Part shown: positions 1-8,927 of the stretch, in pieces | Numbering within the stretch: the stretch's first letter is position 1 | Layout: every line of letters begins with the position of its first letter | Assembly (NCBI GenBank): GCA_050180235.1 | Contig: JBFXEJ010000003.1 | Location: 62,001 to 126,000, forward strand | Origin: JAABRU01 sp050180235 | GTDB taxonomy: Bacteria; Desulfobacterota; Desulfobacteria; Desulfobacterales; Desulfococcaceae | DNA: 64,000 bases | Reading direction: 5' to 3' | Made by a program: the position numbers and the translations under genes | The notes under the pieces: model-generated | Told to the model about the DNA's origin: nothing | The model's database searches: none | The model's input: the letters and a program-made list of their open reading frames with translations, nothing else

Positions 1-2
1 CT

Positions 3-1190
3 CACTGCGGGGGGCAGGGTGTATATGTGAAAAATCTGAGCAAAGCCCTTTGCGGTCTGGGCCATGAAGTGGAGGTGGTTTCCGGTCCTCCCTTTCCTGT
101 TCTGAACAACGGAGCGCGGCTTTCCCGTCTCCAGAGTCTGGATTTATACAATCCGCAGGCACTGTTCCGCACCCCCTCTTTGAAAGAACTGGCAGATCCT
201 GTCAATCTCATGGAATGGCTGGGGGTTTCCACCATGGGATTTCCCGAACCCTTCACTTTTGGCATCCGGGCATACAATTATCTGAAAAAACGGTTTGACC
301 GTTACGATATTGTCCATGACAACCAGAGCCTCTCCTACGGAGTATGGGCCATCAAAACCCGCATTCCCGCGATTGCCACCATCCATCATCCCATTACGGT
401 GGATAGGGATATTGCAGTGCAGTCAGTACGTTCGATCTGGAAAAAATTCAAGCACCGGCGCTGGTATTCCTTTATCGGAATGCAGATCCGGGTGGCAAGG
501 AAATTTTCGCACATCATCACGGTTTCAGAATGCACAAAATCCGACATCAGCCGGGAATTTGGCATTCCTGCCCAAAAATTCCGGGTGGTTCCCAATGGCA
601 TTAACACAGACATTTTTTATCCTGTGCCGGAAATTCAGAGGGAAAAAAACCGCATCATTGTCACCAACAGCGCTGATATGCCTCTGAAAGGTCTGTATTA
701 TCTGCTGCAGGCAGTAGCAGAGATCATCAGAACCCGTGATATCCGGCTGATAATCGTGGGTACGCCAAAAAAAGATGGCGGTGTGGTGCGTCTGATACGT
801 GAACTGGGGATTGGAACACATGTGCATTTCACCGGCCGCATCAGTGATGGGGAATTTGTGCACCAGTATGCCAGGGCTTCAATGGCTGTGGTTCCATCGG
901 TATATGAGGGTTTTGGTCTTCCCGCGGGTGAGGCAATGGCCTGCGGCATTCCGGTCATCAGCACCACAGGGGGGGCACTGCCGGAAGTGGTGGGCAATGC
1001 AGGGATTCTTATTCCGCCTGCGGATCCCGCTGCTTTGACAAAAGCGGTTCTTGATTTGCTGGATCATCCGGAAAAGGCCGCAAAACTGGGACAGGCCGGT
1101 TATGAACGGGTGCAGAAACATTTCACATGGGAACAGGCCGCACGCAAAACAGCGGAAGCCTACCGGGAGGCAATCCGTGATTACCTTTGA
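3..1190 (+). CDS. GT4-family glycosyltransferase (5' end off window)
   Basis: Predicted retaining glycosyltransferase with GT-B fold, moving a sugar from a nucleotide-sugar to an unknown acceptor. The reading frame is open to the left edge: codons from base 3 read H-C-G-G-Q-G-V-Y-V, the usual GT4 N-terminal glycine loop. The GTG at 27 is therefore internal and the true start lies outside the window. The C-terminal half carries the donor-binding block VYEGFGLPAGEAMACG followed by IPVISTTGGALPEVVG, which has the E-x7-E pattern of the family. Its 3' end overlaps the next gene by 14 nt, so the two are probably translationally coupled. The acceptor cannot be read from this sequence. Confidence 0.9.
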   Translation, partial: HCGGQGVYVKNLSKALCGLGHEVEVVSGPPFPVLNNGARLSRLQSLDLYNPQALFRTPSLKELADPVNLMEWLGVSTMGFPEPFTFGIRAYNYLKKRFDRYDIVHDNQSLSYGVWAIKTRIPAIATIHHPITVDRDIAVQSVRSIWKKFKHRRWYSFIGMQIRVARKFSHIITVSECTKSDISREFGIPAQKFRVVPNGINTDIFYPVPEIQREKNRIIVTNSADMPLKGLYYLLQAVAEIIRTRDIRLIIVGTPKKDGGVVRLIRELGIGTHVHFTGRISDGEFVHQYARASMAVVPSVYEGFGLPAGEAMACGIPVISTTGGALPEVVGNAGILIPPADPAALTKAVLDLLDHPEKAAKLGQAGYERVQKHFTWEQAARKTAEAYREAIRDYL

Positions 1191-1890
1191 TTTCAAAAGA
1201 TTCAGCATAAAGCCCGGATTTCGAATTCTTGACATCGGCTGCGGTTCGGGCCGGCATGTGGGCGGGACTGTCTGCCACAGCAAAACAGTGACAGTGGGAA
1301 CCGACATAAATCCGGCAGATCTCAGGCAGGCGCAAATCCGTTTGAATGATCTGAAAAAAATGGGATTTTGCAAAGGAACCTGGCATCTCGCGGCGGCGGA
1401 CATCACCCGGCTCCCTTTTCCCGATCATTATTTTGATCTGGTGATCTGCTCAGAGGTGCTGGAACATATACCGGATCATCAGTGTGCAATTGCAGAAGCT
1501 TTGCGCGTGCTGAAACCGGGCGGAAATATCGGCATCAGCGTTCCCCGGTATTTCCCGGAAAAAATATGCTGGTTTCTTTCCTCAGCCTACCGGAATATGT
1601 CCGGAGGGCATATACGCATTTACAGAAAAAAAGAACTGGTGAATCTGCTGGAAAGTGCCGGACTCAGACTGTGGGCATCCTCATATGCCCACAGTCTGCA
1701 TACACCCTACTGGTGGCTGAAATGTCTTTTGGGTGTGGAAAGAAAGGATTGTGCACCTGTAAATCTCTGGCACCGCTTTCTGGTCTGGGATCTGATGAAG
1801 CATCCGGCAGTTACCCGTATGGCAGACAGGCTTTTTAACCCGCTTATGGGCAAAAGTCTGGTGCTGTATCTGCAAAAAATCCAAAACTGA
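1177..1890 (+). CDS. class I SAM-dependent methyltransferase
   Basis: A 237-aa methyltransferase. Motif I is ILDIGCGSGRH (residues ~16-26), and post-motif sequences VICSEVLEHIPD and ALRVLKPGG are typical of the Methyltransf_11 group. I choose GTG at 1177 because GGGAGG sits 6 nt upstream and the domain begins directly after it; the longer open frame upstream is a shadow of the glycosyltransferase gene. It overlaps that gene by 14 nt, suggesting joint modification of a glycan or lipid-linked sugar. The substrate is unknown. Confidence 0.85.
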   Translation: MITFDFKRFSIKPGFRILDIGCGSGRHVGGTVCHSKTVTVGTDINPADLRQAQIRLNDLKKMGFCKGTWHLAAADITRLPFPDHYFDLVICSEVLEHIPDHQCAIAEALRVLKPGGNIGISVPRYFPEKICWFLSSAYRNMSGGHIRIYRKKELVNLLESAGLRLWASSYAHSLHTPYWWLKCLLGVERKDCAPVNLWHRFLVWDLMKHPAVTRMADRLFNPLMGKSLVLYLQKIQN

Positions 1891-1941
1891 GTCTTTTGTC
1901 AGCTTTGTTTTGCCTGTTTAAGCAAAAGGATACAAGAAATC

Positions 1942-2037
1942 AGGTGATTTCTGAAAATAAATATCCCATCACAGGCACAGGGCAAAAGCTGGAAGCTTTT
2001 GATACTTTGGTGGTATATTCTTTTTTGGAAATCACCT
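1942..2037. repeat. MITE-like inverted-repeat element, family A, copy 1
   Basis: A 96-bp non-coding element with perfect 10-bp inverted ends: AGGTGATTTC on the left and GAAATCACCT on the right. The interior reads GAAAATAAATATCCC, then CACAGGCACAGGGCAAAAGC, then GGAAGCTTTTG. The same interior recurs near 17170-17272 and, inverted, at 42186-42288. It lies between the converging methyltransferase and cyclase genes. No coding capacity. Confidence 0.8.
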
Positions 2038-2064
2038 CAGGCAGTTGACGGGCGCATGCTGAAT

Positions 2065-4356
2065 TTACTTCTCGGTCATTATCTCTACCGCTTTCCAATC
2101 CTCCGGGGGCGGATTCTTTTTCAGCTTTTCACACCGTTCTGTATACATCTGCGAGAGCCAGTCTTTGGGATGTATCCGCAAAGCCTCACGGAATGCTTCA
2201 GCGGCTCTGTCCCACCGCCTCTGCCGGTACTGTTGCAGTCCATCCTCAAACAGGCTGAGAACGCCCCTCATATTGGGAAAGGTTTTTTCTGTGTGATAGT
2301 CCAGAATTTCATAAATGCTGACCGGTTCAGTTTTGCCTTTGACAACCACCAGATCAATTTCACGTGCGCGGTAGGTTCCCTTCAATCTCTGGAAGGTGTT
2401 TCCGCTGACCAGAATCCGGGTGTGATAATGCTTGCACGCACTTTCCAGACGGGAGGCAAGGTTCACTCCGTCTCCGATCATGGTGTAATCCATGCGTTTG
2501 GGGGAACCGATATTACCGGTCACAACCGTGTCAGTATTGATGCCAATGCCCATATCCACAGTTTTTTTGCCGTGTCCAATGCGTTCCATGTTCCATTTGT
2601 CCAGCTCCCGGATCATGGAGATGGCCGCTCTTACGCCCCGATCCTCCTCATCATCATGGGGAATGGGTACGCCAAAAGCCGCCATGATAGCATCCCCGAT
2701 GAATTTGTCCAGAATGCCGCCTTCCTTCTGAATACACTCCACCATGATGGTAAAGTATTCATTGAGCAGCGCAACAGTGCCCTGGGGTCCGAGTTCCTCG
2801 GTCAGTGTCGTAAATCCCCGGATGTCTGAGAAAAGGCAGGTGGCAACCACGCTTTTGCCATTGAGAACATCCTCACCGCCAGCGAGAAGCTGATCCATAA
2901 TTTCCGGGTTCATATACCGCGACATGGTGGATTTCATGCGTTTTTCATTGCTGATATCCTCCATCATGATCATGGAACCCAGTTTTTTCTGTGCAGCGCT
3001 CATCAGGGGCAGCACAGTGATATTCACAGAAATCTTTTCGCCCCCGAATACGATCTCAGCATCCATGCTCACTTCGGATTTCTGCGTTTCCTCCACCTTT
3101 TTGATCCTGTCAAGAATCCATGTGTTGGGTCCGGTGAAAAAAACATCGGCCTGGCGGTCAATTATGTCCTCTGCCAGGATTTTCATAATCCGCATACCTG
3201 CCTTGTTGCAGGTGATGATCTTCCTGTCCTCATTGAGTGTCACCACACCGTTGCTCATTGATTCCAGCATGCTCTCATTGTAATTCTTGGTATTCTGCAC
3301 TTCGTTGAAGAGCTGGGCATTTTCCAGGGCAATGGATATCTGACCCGTAAATGTGCGCAGACGGAATTCATCCTCTTTGGTAAAAGCTCCGCCCTTTTTG
3401 TTGAGCACCTGCGTAACACCAATGGTTTTTCCGTTTTTGTTGACAACAGGCACACAGAGAATGGATCTGGTGAAAAAACCGGTTTTTTTGTCAACGGTCG
3501 GGTTGAAACGGAGATCCGCATACGCGTAGGGAATATTGACAGTTTCTCCCTTAGTGAAAACCGCACCTGCTATGCCCATATGATTGGGCAGACGAATCTG
3601 GATCGCGCCCAGTCCCTCCCCCACCTGTGAAAACAGTTCCTTTGTTTTGTCATCATTGAGAAACAGGGTGGATCGTTCCGCATTGAGCATTTTGGTGGCC
3701 TGGGCCATAACCTTGTTGAGAATGGCCCCCAGTTCGATTTCGGAAACCACATCGGAAACGACATTGAAAAATTCCTTTTCCTGCGCCCGGCTTTTTTTGA
3801 CTTTTTCCACAAACTGTATAGTTTGCAGGGCTACAGCCGCCTGTGTGGTCATGACAATAAGAAGTTCCAGATCATCTTCTGTGAACTGCCCTTTTCTCTT
3901 GTTCAAAGCCTGTGCAACACCAATGATTTCCCCTCTGACCGTGCGGATGGGAGCGCAGAGAATGCTTTGGGTGACAAAACGGGTTTTTTCATCCACACTT
4001 CGGTCAAATCTCGAATCCGAATATGCGTCATGCACAATCGTGCCCTTTCCATCCTTGAACACGTTTCCGGCCACGCCCCGCTGGGCCTGAATCCGAATCT
4101 CCCTCTGATAATTTCCGGTGGCCACACGGGAATAGAGTTCATCGGTTTCCCTGTCGTAGAGATAGATGGTTCCCCGCTCAGCGTTGACCTGTTCGATGAT
4201 GATTTTCACAAGAGCTTCGAGCATTTCATCCAGATTTTCAAAAGCGGCCATTGTCTGGGTGATGTTGAGCAGTATCTCAGCCTGATCCTGTCCCATATTT
4301 CCGGAAGAACGGAGCGGCTGAGCTTTTCTGTTTTCATCCTGATTCTGATTAACCAT
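2065..4356 (-). CDS. GAF-GAF-PAS class III adenylate/guanylate cyclase
   Basis: A 763-aa cytoplasmic signalling protein. Two GAF domains (about residues 35-185 and 215-355) are followed by a PAS-like region (~370-480), the cyclase homology domain (~500-690) and a TPR-like tail with EAFREALRIHPKDW. Metal-binding aspartates are visible in LFSDIRGFT and in DKFIGDAIMAAFG; the lysine of DKFIGD is the position usually linked to adenine recognition, so cAMP is the likelier product (inference). GGAGG lies 6 nt before the ATG. The gene overlaps the upstream coiled-coil gene by 8 nt, so the two form an operon. GAF ligands are not predictable. Confidence 0.9.
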   Translation of the reverse strand: MVNQNQDENRKAQPLRSSGNMGQDQAEILLNITQTMAAFENLDEMLEALVKIIIEQVNAERGTIYLYDRETDELYSRVATGNYQREIRIQAQRGVAGNVFKDGKGTIVHDAYSDSRFDRSVDEKTRFVTQSILCAPIRTVRGEIIGVAQALNKRKGQFTEDDLELLIVMTTQAAVALQTIQFVEKVKKSRAQEKEFFNVVSDVVSEIELGAILNKVMAQATKMLNAERSTLFLNDDKTKELFSQVGEGLGAIQIRLPNHMGIAGAVFTKGETVNIPYAYADLRFNPTVDKKTGFFTRSILCVPVVNKNGKTIGVTQVLNKKGGAFTKEDEFRLRTFTGQISIALENAQLFNEVQNTKNYNESMLESMSNGVVTLNEDRKIITCNKAGMRIMKILAEDIIDRQADVFFTGPNTWILDRIKKVEETQKSEVSMDAEIVFGGEKISVNITVLPLMSAAQKKLGSMIMMEDISNEKRMKSTMSRYMNPEIMDQLLAGGEDVLNGKSVVATCLFSDIRGFTTLTEELGPQGTVALLNEYFTIMVECIQKEGGILDKFIGDAIMAAFGVPIPHDDEEDRGVRAAISMIRELDKWNMERIGHGKKTVDMGIGINTDTVVTGNIGSPKRMDYTMIGDGVNLASRLESACKHYHTRILVSGNTFQRLKGTYRAREIDLVVVKGKTEPVSIYEILDYHTEKTFPNMRGVLSLFEDGLQQYRQRRWDRAAEAFREALRIHPKDWLSQMYTERCEKLKKNPPPEDWKAVEIMTEK

Positions 4357-5650
4357 GACATTCCTCCAGTTTTTGGCGGAGAGACATAATTGTCTGCTGC
4401 AGATACTTCATTTCATTCCTTGCAGCACATGCTGCATCCTGCATTTTCTGATCATGTTTCATTTTCATGACATCCAGTTCTTCCCGCAATGCACTGACAG
4501 TTTTTATGAGTTCACGGTTTTCCGTTTTTTCCTTTGCAGTCGCAGTTCGGATGGCCGTGGCTTTGTCAAATCCGGTATTTTCCAGTTCGGATCGCAATGC
4601 CAGAATTTCGGATTTGAGTTCCCGCATTTCCTTTTCCATAGCCCAGGAAACAGTGTCCGCTTTTTCGTCTTTTGCAAAATCAGCATGTTCCAGTTCTTCC
4701 CGCAAAGAAGCCACTGTCTTTTTCAGTTCGGATATTTCTGTATCGGCATTGTTCAGGGCTAATCGGACATCCTGCTGTTTTTCATATTCTTTCTGTTCAA
4801 ATTCCGCCCGCAGGTTGTTGACAGTCTCTTTTAACTCCCGTATTTCATTTTCAGAATTCATTACAGTTTTCCGGACACTTTCCTCTTTTTCATGATCTTT
4901 TTTCTCCAGTTCCGCCCGCAGGTTGTTGACAGTCTCTTTTAACTCCCGTATTTCATTTTCAGAATTCATGACAGTTTTCCGGACACTTTCCTCTTTTTCA
5001 TGATCTTTTTTCTCCAGTTCCGCCCGCAGGTTGTTGACAGTCTCTTTTAACTCACGTATTTCATTTTCAGCATTTATTACAGCTTTCCGGACACTTTCTT
5101 CTTTTTGATCATCCTTTTTCTCCAGTTTCTCCCGCAGGGTGTTGACAGTCTCTTTTAACTCCCGTATTTCATTTTCAGCATTTATTACAGCTTTCCGGAC
5201 ACTTTCCTCTTTTTCATGATACTTTTTCTCCAGTTCCGCCCGCAGCCCGGCAATCATGGATTTCAGATGGTCCGCATCCCTGTCCGAATCAGATTTGGCT
5301 ATCCGCAGACTTTCAGTCCTGTCACGTGACAGTTGTTCAATTTCCCTGCGCATAACATCCACAGCGGATTTGAGATCTTTGTTTTCGTTAAGCAGATCAC
5401 TCAGACCTGCTTTGATTTTTTTTTCTTTTTCATGTTCAGCCTTTTCCAGATTCTCCCGCAGTGAGGCAGTTGTCAACTGAAGCTGAAGGATTTCCTTATC
5501 CGCTCCGCTTACAGCGTTCTGAATTTCCTTCTGGGTGCCATAGATCTGTTTCTGGAATTTTTCACGCAGCAGATCCACAGTTTCCTTCAGATGAAGGTTT
5601 TCCTCCCGGAGTTTTTCCAATTCATCTGTTTCCAACTTAGATTCCATCAT
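4349..5650 (-). CDS. long coiled-coil protein with 36-residue repeats
   Basis: A 433-aa protein that is almost entirely charged heptad-type helix. Residues ~140-320 consist of near-identical 36-residue units of the form KEESVRKxVxNxENEIRELK followed by ETVNxLRAEL, matching the 108-bp DNA repeat annotated separately. No enzyme motif, signal peptide or membrane segment is visible. GAGG lies 5-8 nt before the ATG. It is the first gene of an operon with the cyclase, so it may act as a scaffold or oligomerisation partner for it (inference). I do not recognise a named family. Confidence 0.75.
   Translation of the reverse strand: MMESKLETDELEKLREENLHLKETVDLLREKFQKQIYGTQKEIQNAVSGADKEILQLQLTTASLRENLEKAEHEKEKKIKAGLSDLLNENKDLKSAVDVMRREIEQLSRDRTESLRIAKSDSDRDADHLKSMIAGLRAELEKKYHEKEESVRKAVINAENEIRELKETVNTLREKLEKKDDQKEESVRKAVINAENEIRELKETVNNLRAELEKKDHEKEESVRKTVMNSENEIRELKETVNNLRAELEKKDHEKEESVRKTVMNSENEIRELKETVNNLRAEFEQKEYEKQQDVRLALNNADTEISELKKTVASLREELEHADFAKDEKADTVSWAMEKEMRELKSEILALRSELENTGFDKATAIRTATAKEKTENRELIKTVSALREELDVMKMKHDQKMQDAACAARNEMKYLQQTIMSLRQKLEECHG
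4804..5343 (-). repeat. 108-bp in-frame tandem repeat in coiled-coil gene
   Basis: Landmark CCGCCCGCA (or a close variant) occurs at 4804, 4912, 5020, 5128 and 5236, exactly 108 bp apart. The units starting at 4804 and 4912 are nearly identical at base level, implying recent duplication. Each unit adds 36 residues without breaking the frame. Confidence 0.9.
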
Positions 5651-5720
5651 AATGCCTCAAAATTGCAGGGTGTTGAAATCATGACACCGGAATCGGCCAC
5701 TGTCTGCCATATGCCGGTAA

Positions 5721-6713
5721 TTAATACGAAATTATCGTTCTGTTTTTTTTTCTTATAATGGCAGCAACTCCTCTGTGGTCGGAAAGCACATCATCCAGCA
5801 CCCTGTACTCCGCAAATTCATATTCCGCCGGAATCAGAATCCAGTCCAGCCTTTTTCCGGGATTGGCCTGGGGAAAAGTCTGCAAATTCTTTGCATTCTC
5901 CTGCCAGACTTTCAATCCGAGCAGCCGCGCAGTCTCAGCCACAGCCGATGTTCCCTTTTCCCATCCGCAGTTGAAATCTCCCATGATAATTAGCGGAATT
6001 TTATCTGCGGACAGTTTTTCAGTCATGCTCCGGATCTGTTCTTTTCGCACAGATTCACGGGAAAAGTCAAGATGCACAGAAATTATCCTGATTTCTGCTG
6101 CCGGACTGCCGGGCTGTTTCACAGAAACAGCCACAAATCCTTTGGAAGGTGTAGGCGGAGACGGGGCAAATGTGACAGAAAGTGTTTTTTCAGGAGGAAA
6201 CCGGGACAGTATGGCAGTGCCATAGGAAAGCCCCGGCATTTTCACATGCTCGCCCCGAATCCAAAAGGGAAATCCTGTTTTTTGAGCCAGATATGCCACA
6301 TGATCAAAATTTCCGCTCCATGCACAGGGGCCGTCTGCTTCCTGCAGAGCAAGAATATCCGGTTTTTCACGATTCAGCACATCAGCAATTTCATCCAGAT
6401 GGGACAGAATTTCCTTTTCTGTCTGAAAGATCTGGCTGAATCCGTCTTTTCTGCCGTGTGCCATGTTCAGGGTCATCAGCTTCAGTTCGGTTCTGTCTGC
6501 ATTTTCCTGATTTGCAGCAGAAAATCCCGGATGCCGGTTTACTGCCGGAGAAAATTCTGCCGGGCCGTGTGCGCAGCAGGTCAGTGCCAAAACAGCACAG
6601 AACGCGAAAGCACATCCCAGCAGGCAGAACCGGATGATTTTTTTCCTGATTCCGGGATTCTGGGGATCAGTTACGCTGTTTTCCTCTGTATCTGTGCGAT
6701 TTTTATGTAACAT
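5721..6713 (-). CDS. exported endonuclease/exonuclease/phosphatase-family protein
   Basis: A 330-aa member of the EEP (DNase I-like) fold. Motifs in order are LALQEADG (metal-binding Glu), GTAILSRFP, ISVHLDFSRESVRKEQ, IIMGDFNCGWE (the Asp/Asn pair), LDWILIP and VLSDHRGVAAII (catalytic SDH). The N-terminus has basic residues, a hydrophobic stretch and LALTCC, compatible with a lipoprotein signal, so it probably acts outside the inner membrane. Substrate could be a phosphodiester in nucleic acid, lipid or inositol phosphate; the sequence does not decide. It stands alone. Confidence 0.85.
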   Translation of the reverse strand: MLHKNRTDTEENSVTDPQNPGIRKKIIRFCLLGCAFAFCAVLALTCCAHGPAEFSPAVNRHPGFSAANQENADRTELKLMTLNMAHGRKDGFSQIFQTEKEILSHLDEIADVLNREKPDILALQEADGPCAWSGNFDHVAYLAQKTGFPFWIRGEHVKMPGLSYGTAILSRFPPEKTLSVTFAPSPPTPSKGFVAVSVKQPGSPAAEIRIISVHLDFSRESVRKEQIRSMTEKLSADKIPLIIMGDFNCGWEKGTSAVAETARLLGLKVWQENAKNLQTFPQANPGKRLDWILIPAEYEFAEYRVLDDVLSDHRGVAAIIRKKNRTIISY

Positions 6714-6803
6714 ATCGGAAAAAGCTTCTCAACATTTTTTGTCTGCAAATTGAGAAAAAATGCCATTGAACAAAGTATAGTATTTTCCTCAAGTTTTGCT
6801 CTC

Positions 6804-6843
6804 TGTGCAGAAAACTGCTCCGCTTAATTTCTGCACTCCCCCA
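6804..6843. repeat. dispersed GCAAAAA/CCGCTCCGC repeat, copy 1
   Basis: About 40 bp of the form TGTGCAgAAAA, CTGCTCCGC, TTAATTTCTGCAC. The inverted ends pair to a hairpin with CTCCGC in the loop. Two further copies lie in tandem at 45108-45196. It sits upstream of the phosphodiesterase gene; function unknown. Confidence 0.65.
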
Positions 6844-6893
6844 TCGGATTTTGCAGAGAACAAAAATTGGTAAAAGAACTGTAAACAGAGGAG

Positions 6894-7133
6894 TTATCCT
6901 GCTGTCCGGGTCATATCCTGCCTGCCTTGTTCATATGTTGCGGACTGTATGAGTCCTATATTTCTCCTAAGCAGGTCATTTACAATTTCACTGAGATCCA
7001 TCTCTTTTTCATGTGCAATCTTTCCTATAAATCCAGCTACATCTTCCTCCAAATAAACAGGAAAATTGAAAATGGCATTGGGATGATAAAATTTGCCCCG
7101 TTCACCTTTTGAAAAATCATATTCTTTCTTCAT
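6894..7133 (-). CDS. brnA: BrnA/CopG-like antitoxin
   Basis: A 79-aa protein starting MKKEYDFSKGERGKFYHPN, the usual opening of small antitoxins paired with BrnT. Its C-terminal half (EIVNDLLRRNIGLI) resembles a ribbon-helix-helix helix. It begins inside the last codons of the BrnT gene (4-nt overlap), giving the toxin-first order typical of brnTA. Expected to neutralise BrnT and repress the operon. Confidence 0.75.
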   Translation of the reverse strand: MKKEYDFSKGERGKFYHPNAIFNFPVYLEEDVAGFIGKIAHEKEMDLSEIVNDLLRRNIGLIQSATYEQGRQDMTRTAG

Positions 7134-7429
7134 CGGTTTAACTCCTTATATTGTTTTATCTCATTTTTTGATGCCTTACGGGATGATATAATGCGAATGC
7201 TGCACCGAAATCTGTCAATCATCTGAAAAGTATGTGATACGATCTGCAAAACCCCTTTTTCATCTATCCCGATGCTTATCCACCGTTCTTCTGTGACACT
7301 GTGTTCATCATCAAAGATTGAAATCATGCAGGAATCCCGAAAAATTGTTGCAGCACGCTGAAAACTCACTTTATGAGTTTGGATATTCTCCCGCGCTTTC
7401 TTCGGATCCCATTCAAAAAAATATTCCAA
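7130..7429 (-). CDS. brnT: BrnT-family ribonuclease toxin
   Basis: A 99-aa protein with the family pattern: N-terminal FEWDPKKARENIQTHKVSF, central HSVTEERWISIG and C-terminal IRIISSRKASKNEIKQY. BrnT is a RelE-fold RNase that halts translation when free of BrnA. It looks complete. The inverted repeat at 7457-7484, just upstream of the start, is a candidate autoregulatory operator. Confidence 0.85.
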   Translation of the reverse strand: MEYFFEWDPKKARENIQTHKVSFQRAATIFRDSCMISIFDDEHSVTEERWISIGIDEKGVLQIVSHTFQMIDRFRCSIRIISSRKASKNEIKQYKELNR

Positions 7430-7456
7430 CGATATTTTCCTTTTTTCATAAATGTT

Positions 7457-7484
7457 ATTTGGTGCAGCAGATTCTGCACCAAAT
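7457..7484. promoter_or_regulatory. inverted repeat upstream of brnT
   Basis: Perfect 11-bp arms ATTTGGTGCAG and CTGCACCAAAT separated by 6 nt. It lies 28 nt upstream of the brnT start and 38 nt past the hemB stop. It could be a BrnA operator or a terminator hairpin for hemB; there is no U-tract on the hemB side, which favours the operator reading. Confidence 0.5.
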
Positions 7485-7521
7485 AAAAATGATCAGGCAG
7501 GTGATCCTGTTCTTTACTCTT

Positions 7522-8496
7522 CTATCCCCTCAGCACTTCAGCAGCCTCCAGCGCAAAATAGGTGAGGATAATATCCGCTCCGGCACGTTTGATCGAGGTA
7601 AGAGTTTCCATCATCACTTTTTTGCCATCGATCCACCCCCTCTGCTCTGCGGCTTTGATCATGGCAAATTCACCGCTCACATTATAGGCAGCAACCGGCA
7701 GATCAATCTCCTGGCGCACCCTACAGATAATATCCAGATAGGGCAGCGCGGGTTTGACCATGATGATGTCAGCGCCTTCCTCAATGTCCATTGTGGCTTC
7801 CCGGATGGCCTCCAGCGCATTGGCCGGATCCATCTGATAGGTGCGCCGGTCTCCGAACTGGGGAGCGGAATCCGCAGCCTGACGGAAAGGTCCGTAATAG
7901 GCGGAGCAGTATTTTACTGCATAGGACATAATCGGCGTATTGCTGTAGCCGTTTTCATCCAGCAGAGCCCGGATTTCCGCCACACGGCCATCCATCATAT
8001 CCGAGGGTGCAACCATATCCGCACCTGCCTCGGTATGGGAAAGCGCGGTGCGTGCCAGCAGATCAAGACTGAGATCATTGTCAATCACGCCTTTTTCCAC
8101 AACACCGCAATGCCCGTGATCCGTATATTGGCACAGACAGACATCCGTGACCACAGCCAGCCCCGGAACTTTGTTTTTCACTTCCCGTACAGCCTTCTGC
8201 ACAATGCCGTCTTTGGCATAGGCACGGGTGGCCAGCGGATCTTTTTTGTCCGGAATGCCGAAAATCATGATAGCGGGAATCTTTGCATCATATGCCTGTT
8301 TGGCAATTTTCACAAGATTTTCCACTGAAAAGCGGAAATGTCCGGGCATGGAATCAATGGGTTCTTTCACATTTTTTCCGCCAATGGCAAACAGGGGAAG
8401 AATAAAATCATCAACCGAAAGTGTTGTTTCACGAACCATGCGCCGAAACGACTCATTCATGCGCATTCTTCTGCCGCGATAGTCTGGGAATAACAT
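7522..8496 (-). CDS. hemB: delta-aminolevulinic acid dehydratase
   Basis: Porphobilinogen synthase, condensing two 5-aminolevulinate molecules in tetrapyrrole synthesis. Length 324 aa matches the family. The zinc-site cysteines C120, C122 and C130 lie in VCLCQYTDHGHC. Schiff-base lysines K195 (SYAVKYCSAYYG) and K248 (IIMVKPALPYL) are present. The radical SAM gene ahbC lies upstream on the same strand after a repeat-filled gap, a pairing seen in sulfate reducers that make heme from siroheme. Confidence 0.97.
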   Translation of the reverse strand: MLFPDYRGRRMRMNESFRRMVRETTLSVDDFILPLFAIGGKNVKEPIDSMPGHFRFSVENLVKIAKQAYDAKIPAIMIFGIPDKKDPLATRAYAKDGIVQKAVREVKNKVPGLAVVTDVCLCQYTDHGHCGVVEKGVIDNDLSLDLLARTALSHTEAGADMVAPSDMMDGRVAEIRALLDENGYSNTPIMSYAVKYCSAYYGPFRQAADSAPQFGDRRTYQMDPANALEAIREATMDIEEGADIIMVKPALPYLDIICRVRQEIDLPVAAYNVSGEFAMIKAAEQRGWIDGKKVMMETLTSIKRAGADIILTYFALEAAEVLRG

Positions 8497-8569
8497 GGCA
8501 ACTGCTCCTTATGAAAAAATGAATTTGGGACAGTATTTCATTTATGACGGACAATACTGTTTAAGCAAA

Positions 8570-8882
8570 GGGTAAAAGTTTCCCACAGAGGACACAGAGA
8601 AAAAAATGAAAAATATCTCTGTCTTTTCCTTAAAAAACCTCTGTGTTTTTTGTGGAAATAAAGAAGTTTCCCACAGAGAACACAGAGAAAAAACACAGAG
8701 GACACAGAGAAAAAAATGAAAAAAATATCTCTGTTTTTTCCTGAAAAATCTCTGTATTCTCTGTGAAACCTCTGTGATCTCTGTGGGAAACAAAAAAATC
8801 TTTCCCTCAGAGATCACAGAGAAAAAAATTAAAAAAACCTCTGTGTTCTCTGTGAAACCTCTTTGTCCTCTGTGGGAAACAA
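8570..8882. repeat. CACAGAG palindromic repeat block 1
   Basis: Several head-to-head units built from TTTCCCACAGAG, GACACAGAG, AACACAGAG and their complements such as CTCTGTGTTCTCTGTGGG. They fill most of the 431-bp gap between hemB and ahbC. The same motif recurs at 21810-22203, 25490-25670 and 51508-51534. Apparent small reading frames here are products of the repeat. Confidence 0.9.
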
Positions 8883-8927
8883 AAAATTTTCATACCAGAT
8901 CATGCCTGACTCATTGCAGATAGTTGT

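Noticed and set aside
2924..3283. Plus-strand ORFs opposite the cyclase and the many similar antisense frames
   Set aside because: They are shadows of strongly supported genes, with no domain content.
4804..5343. CRISPR array from the regular 108-bp spacing
   Set aside because: The whole 108-bp unit repeats, with no unique spacers, and encodes coiled-coil protein.
8542..8817. 91-codon ORF between hemB and ahbC, and similar ones at 22031-22237 and 25174-25998
   Set aside because: They translate the CACAGAG repeats into periodic peptides; they have no ribosome sites or known domains.
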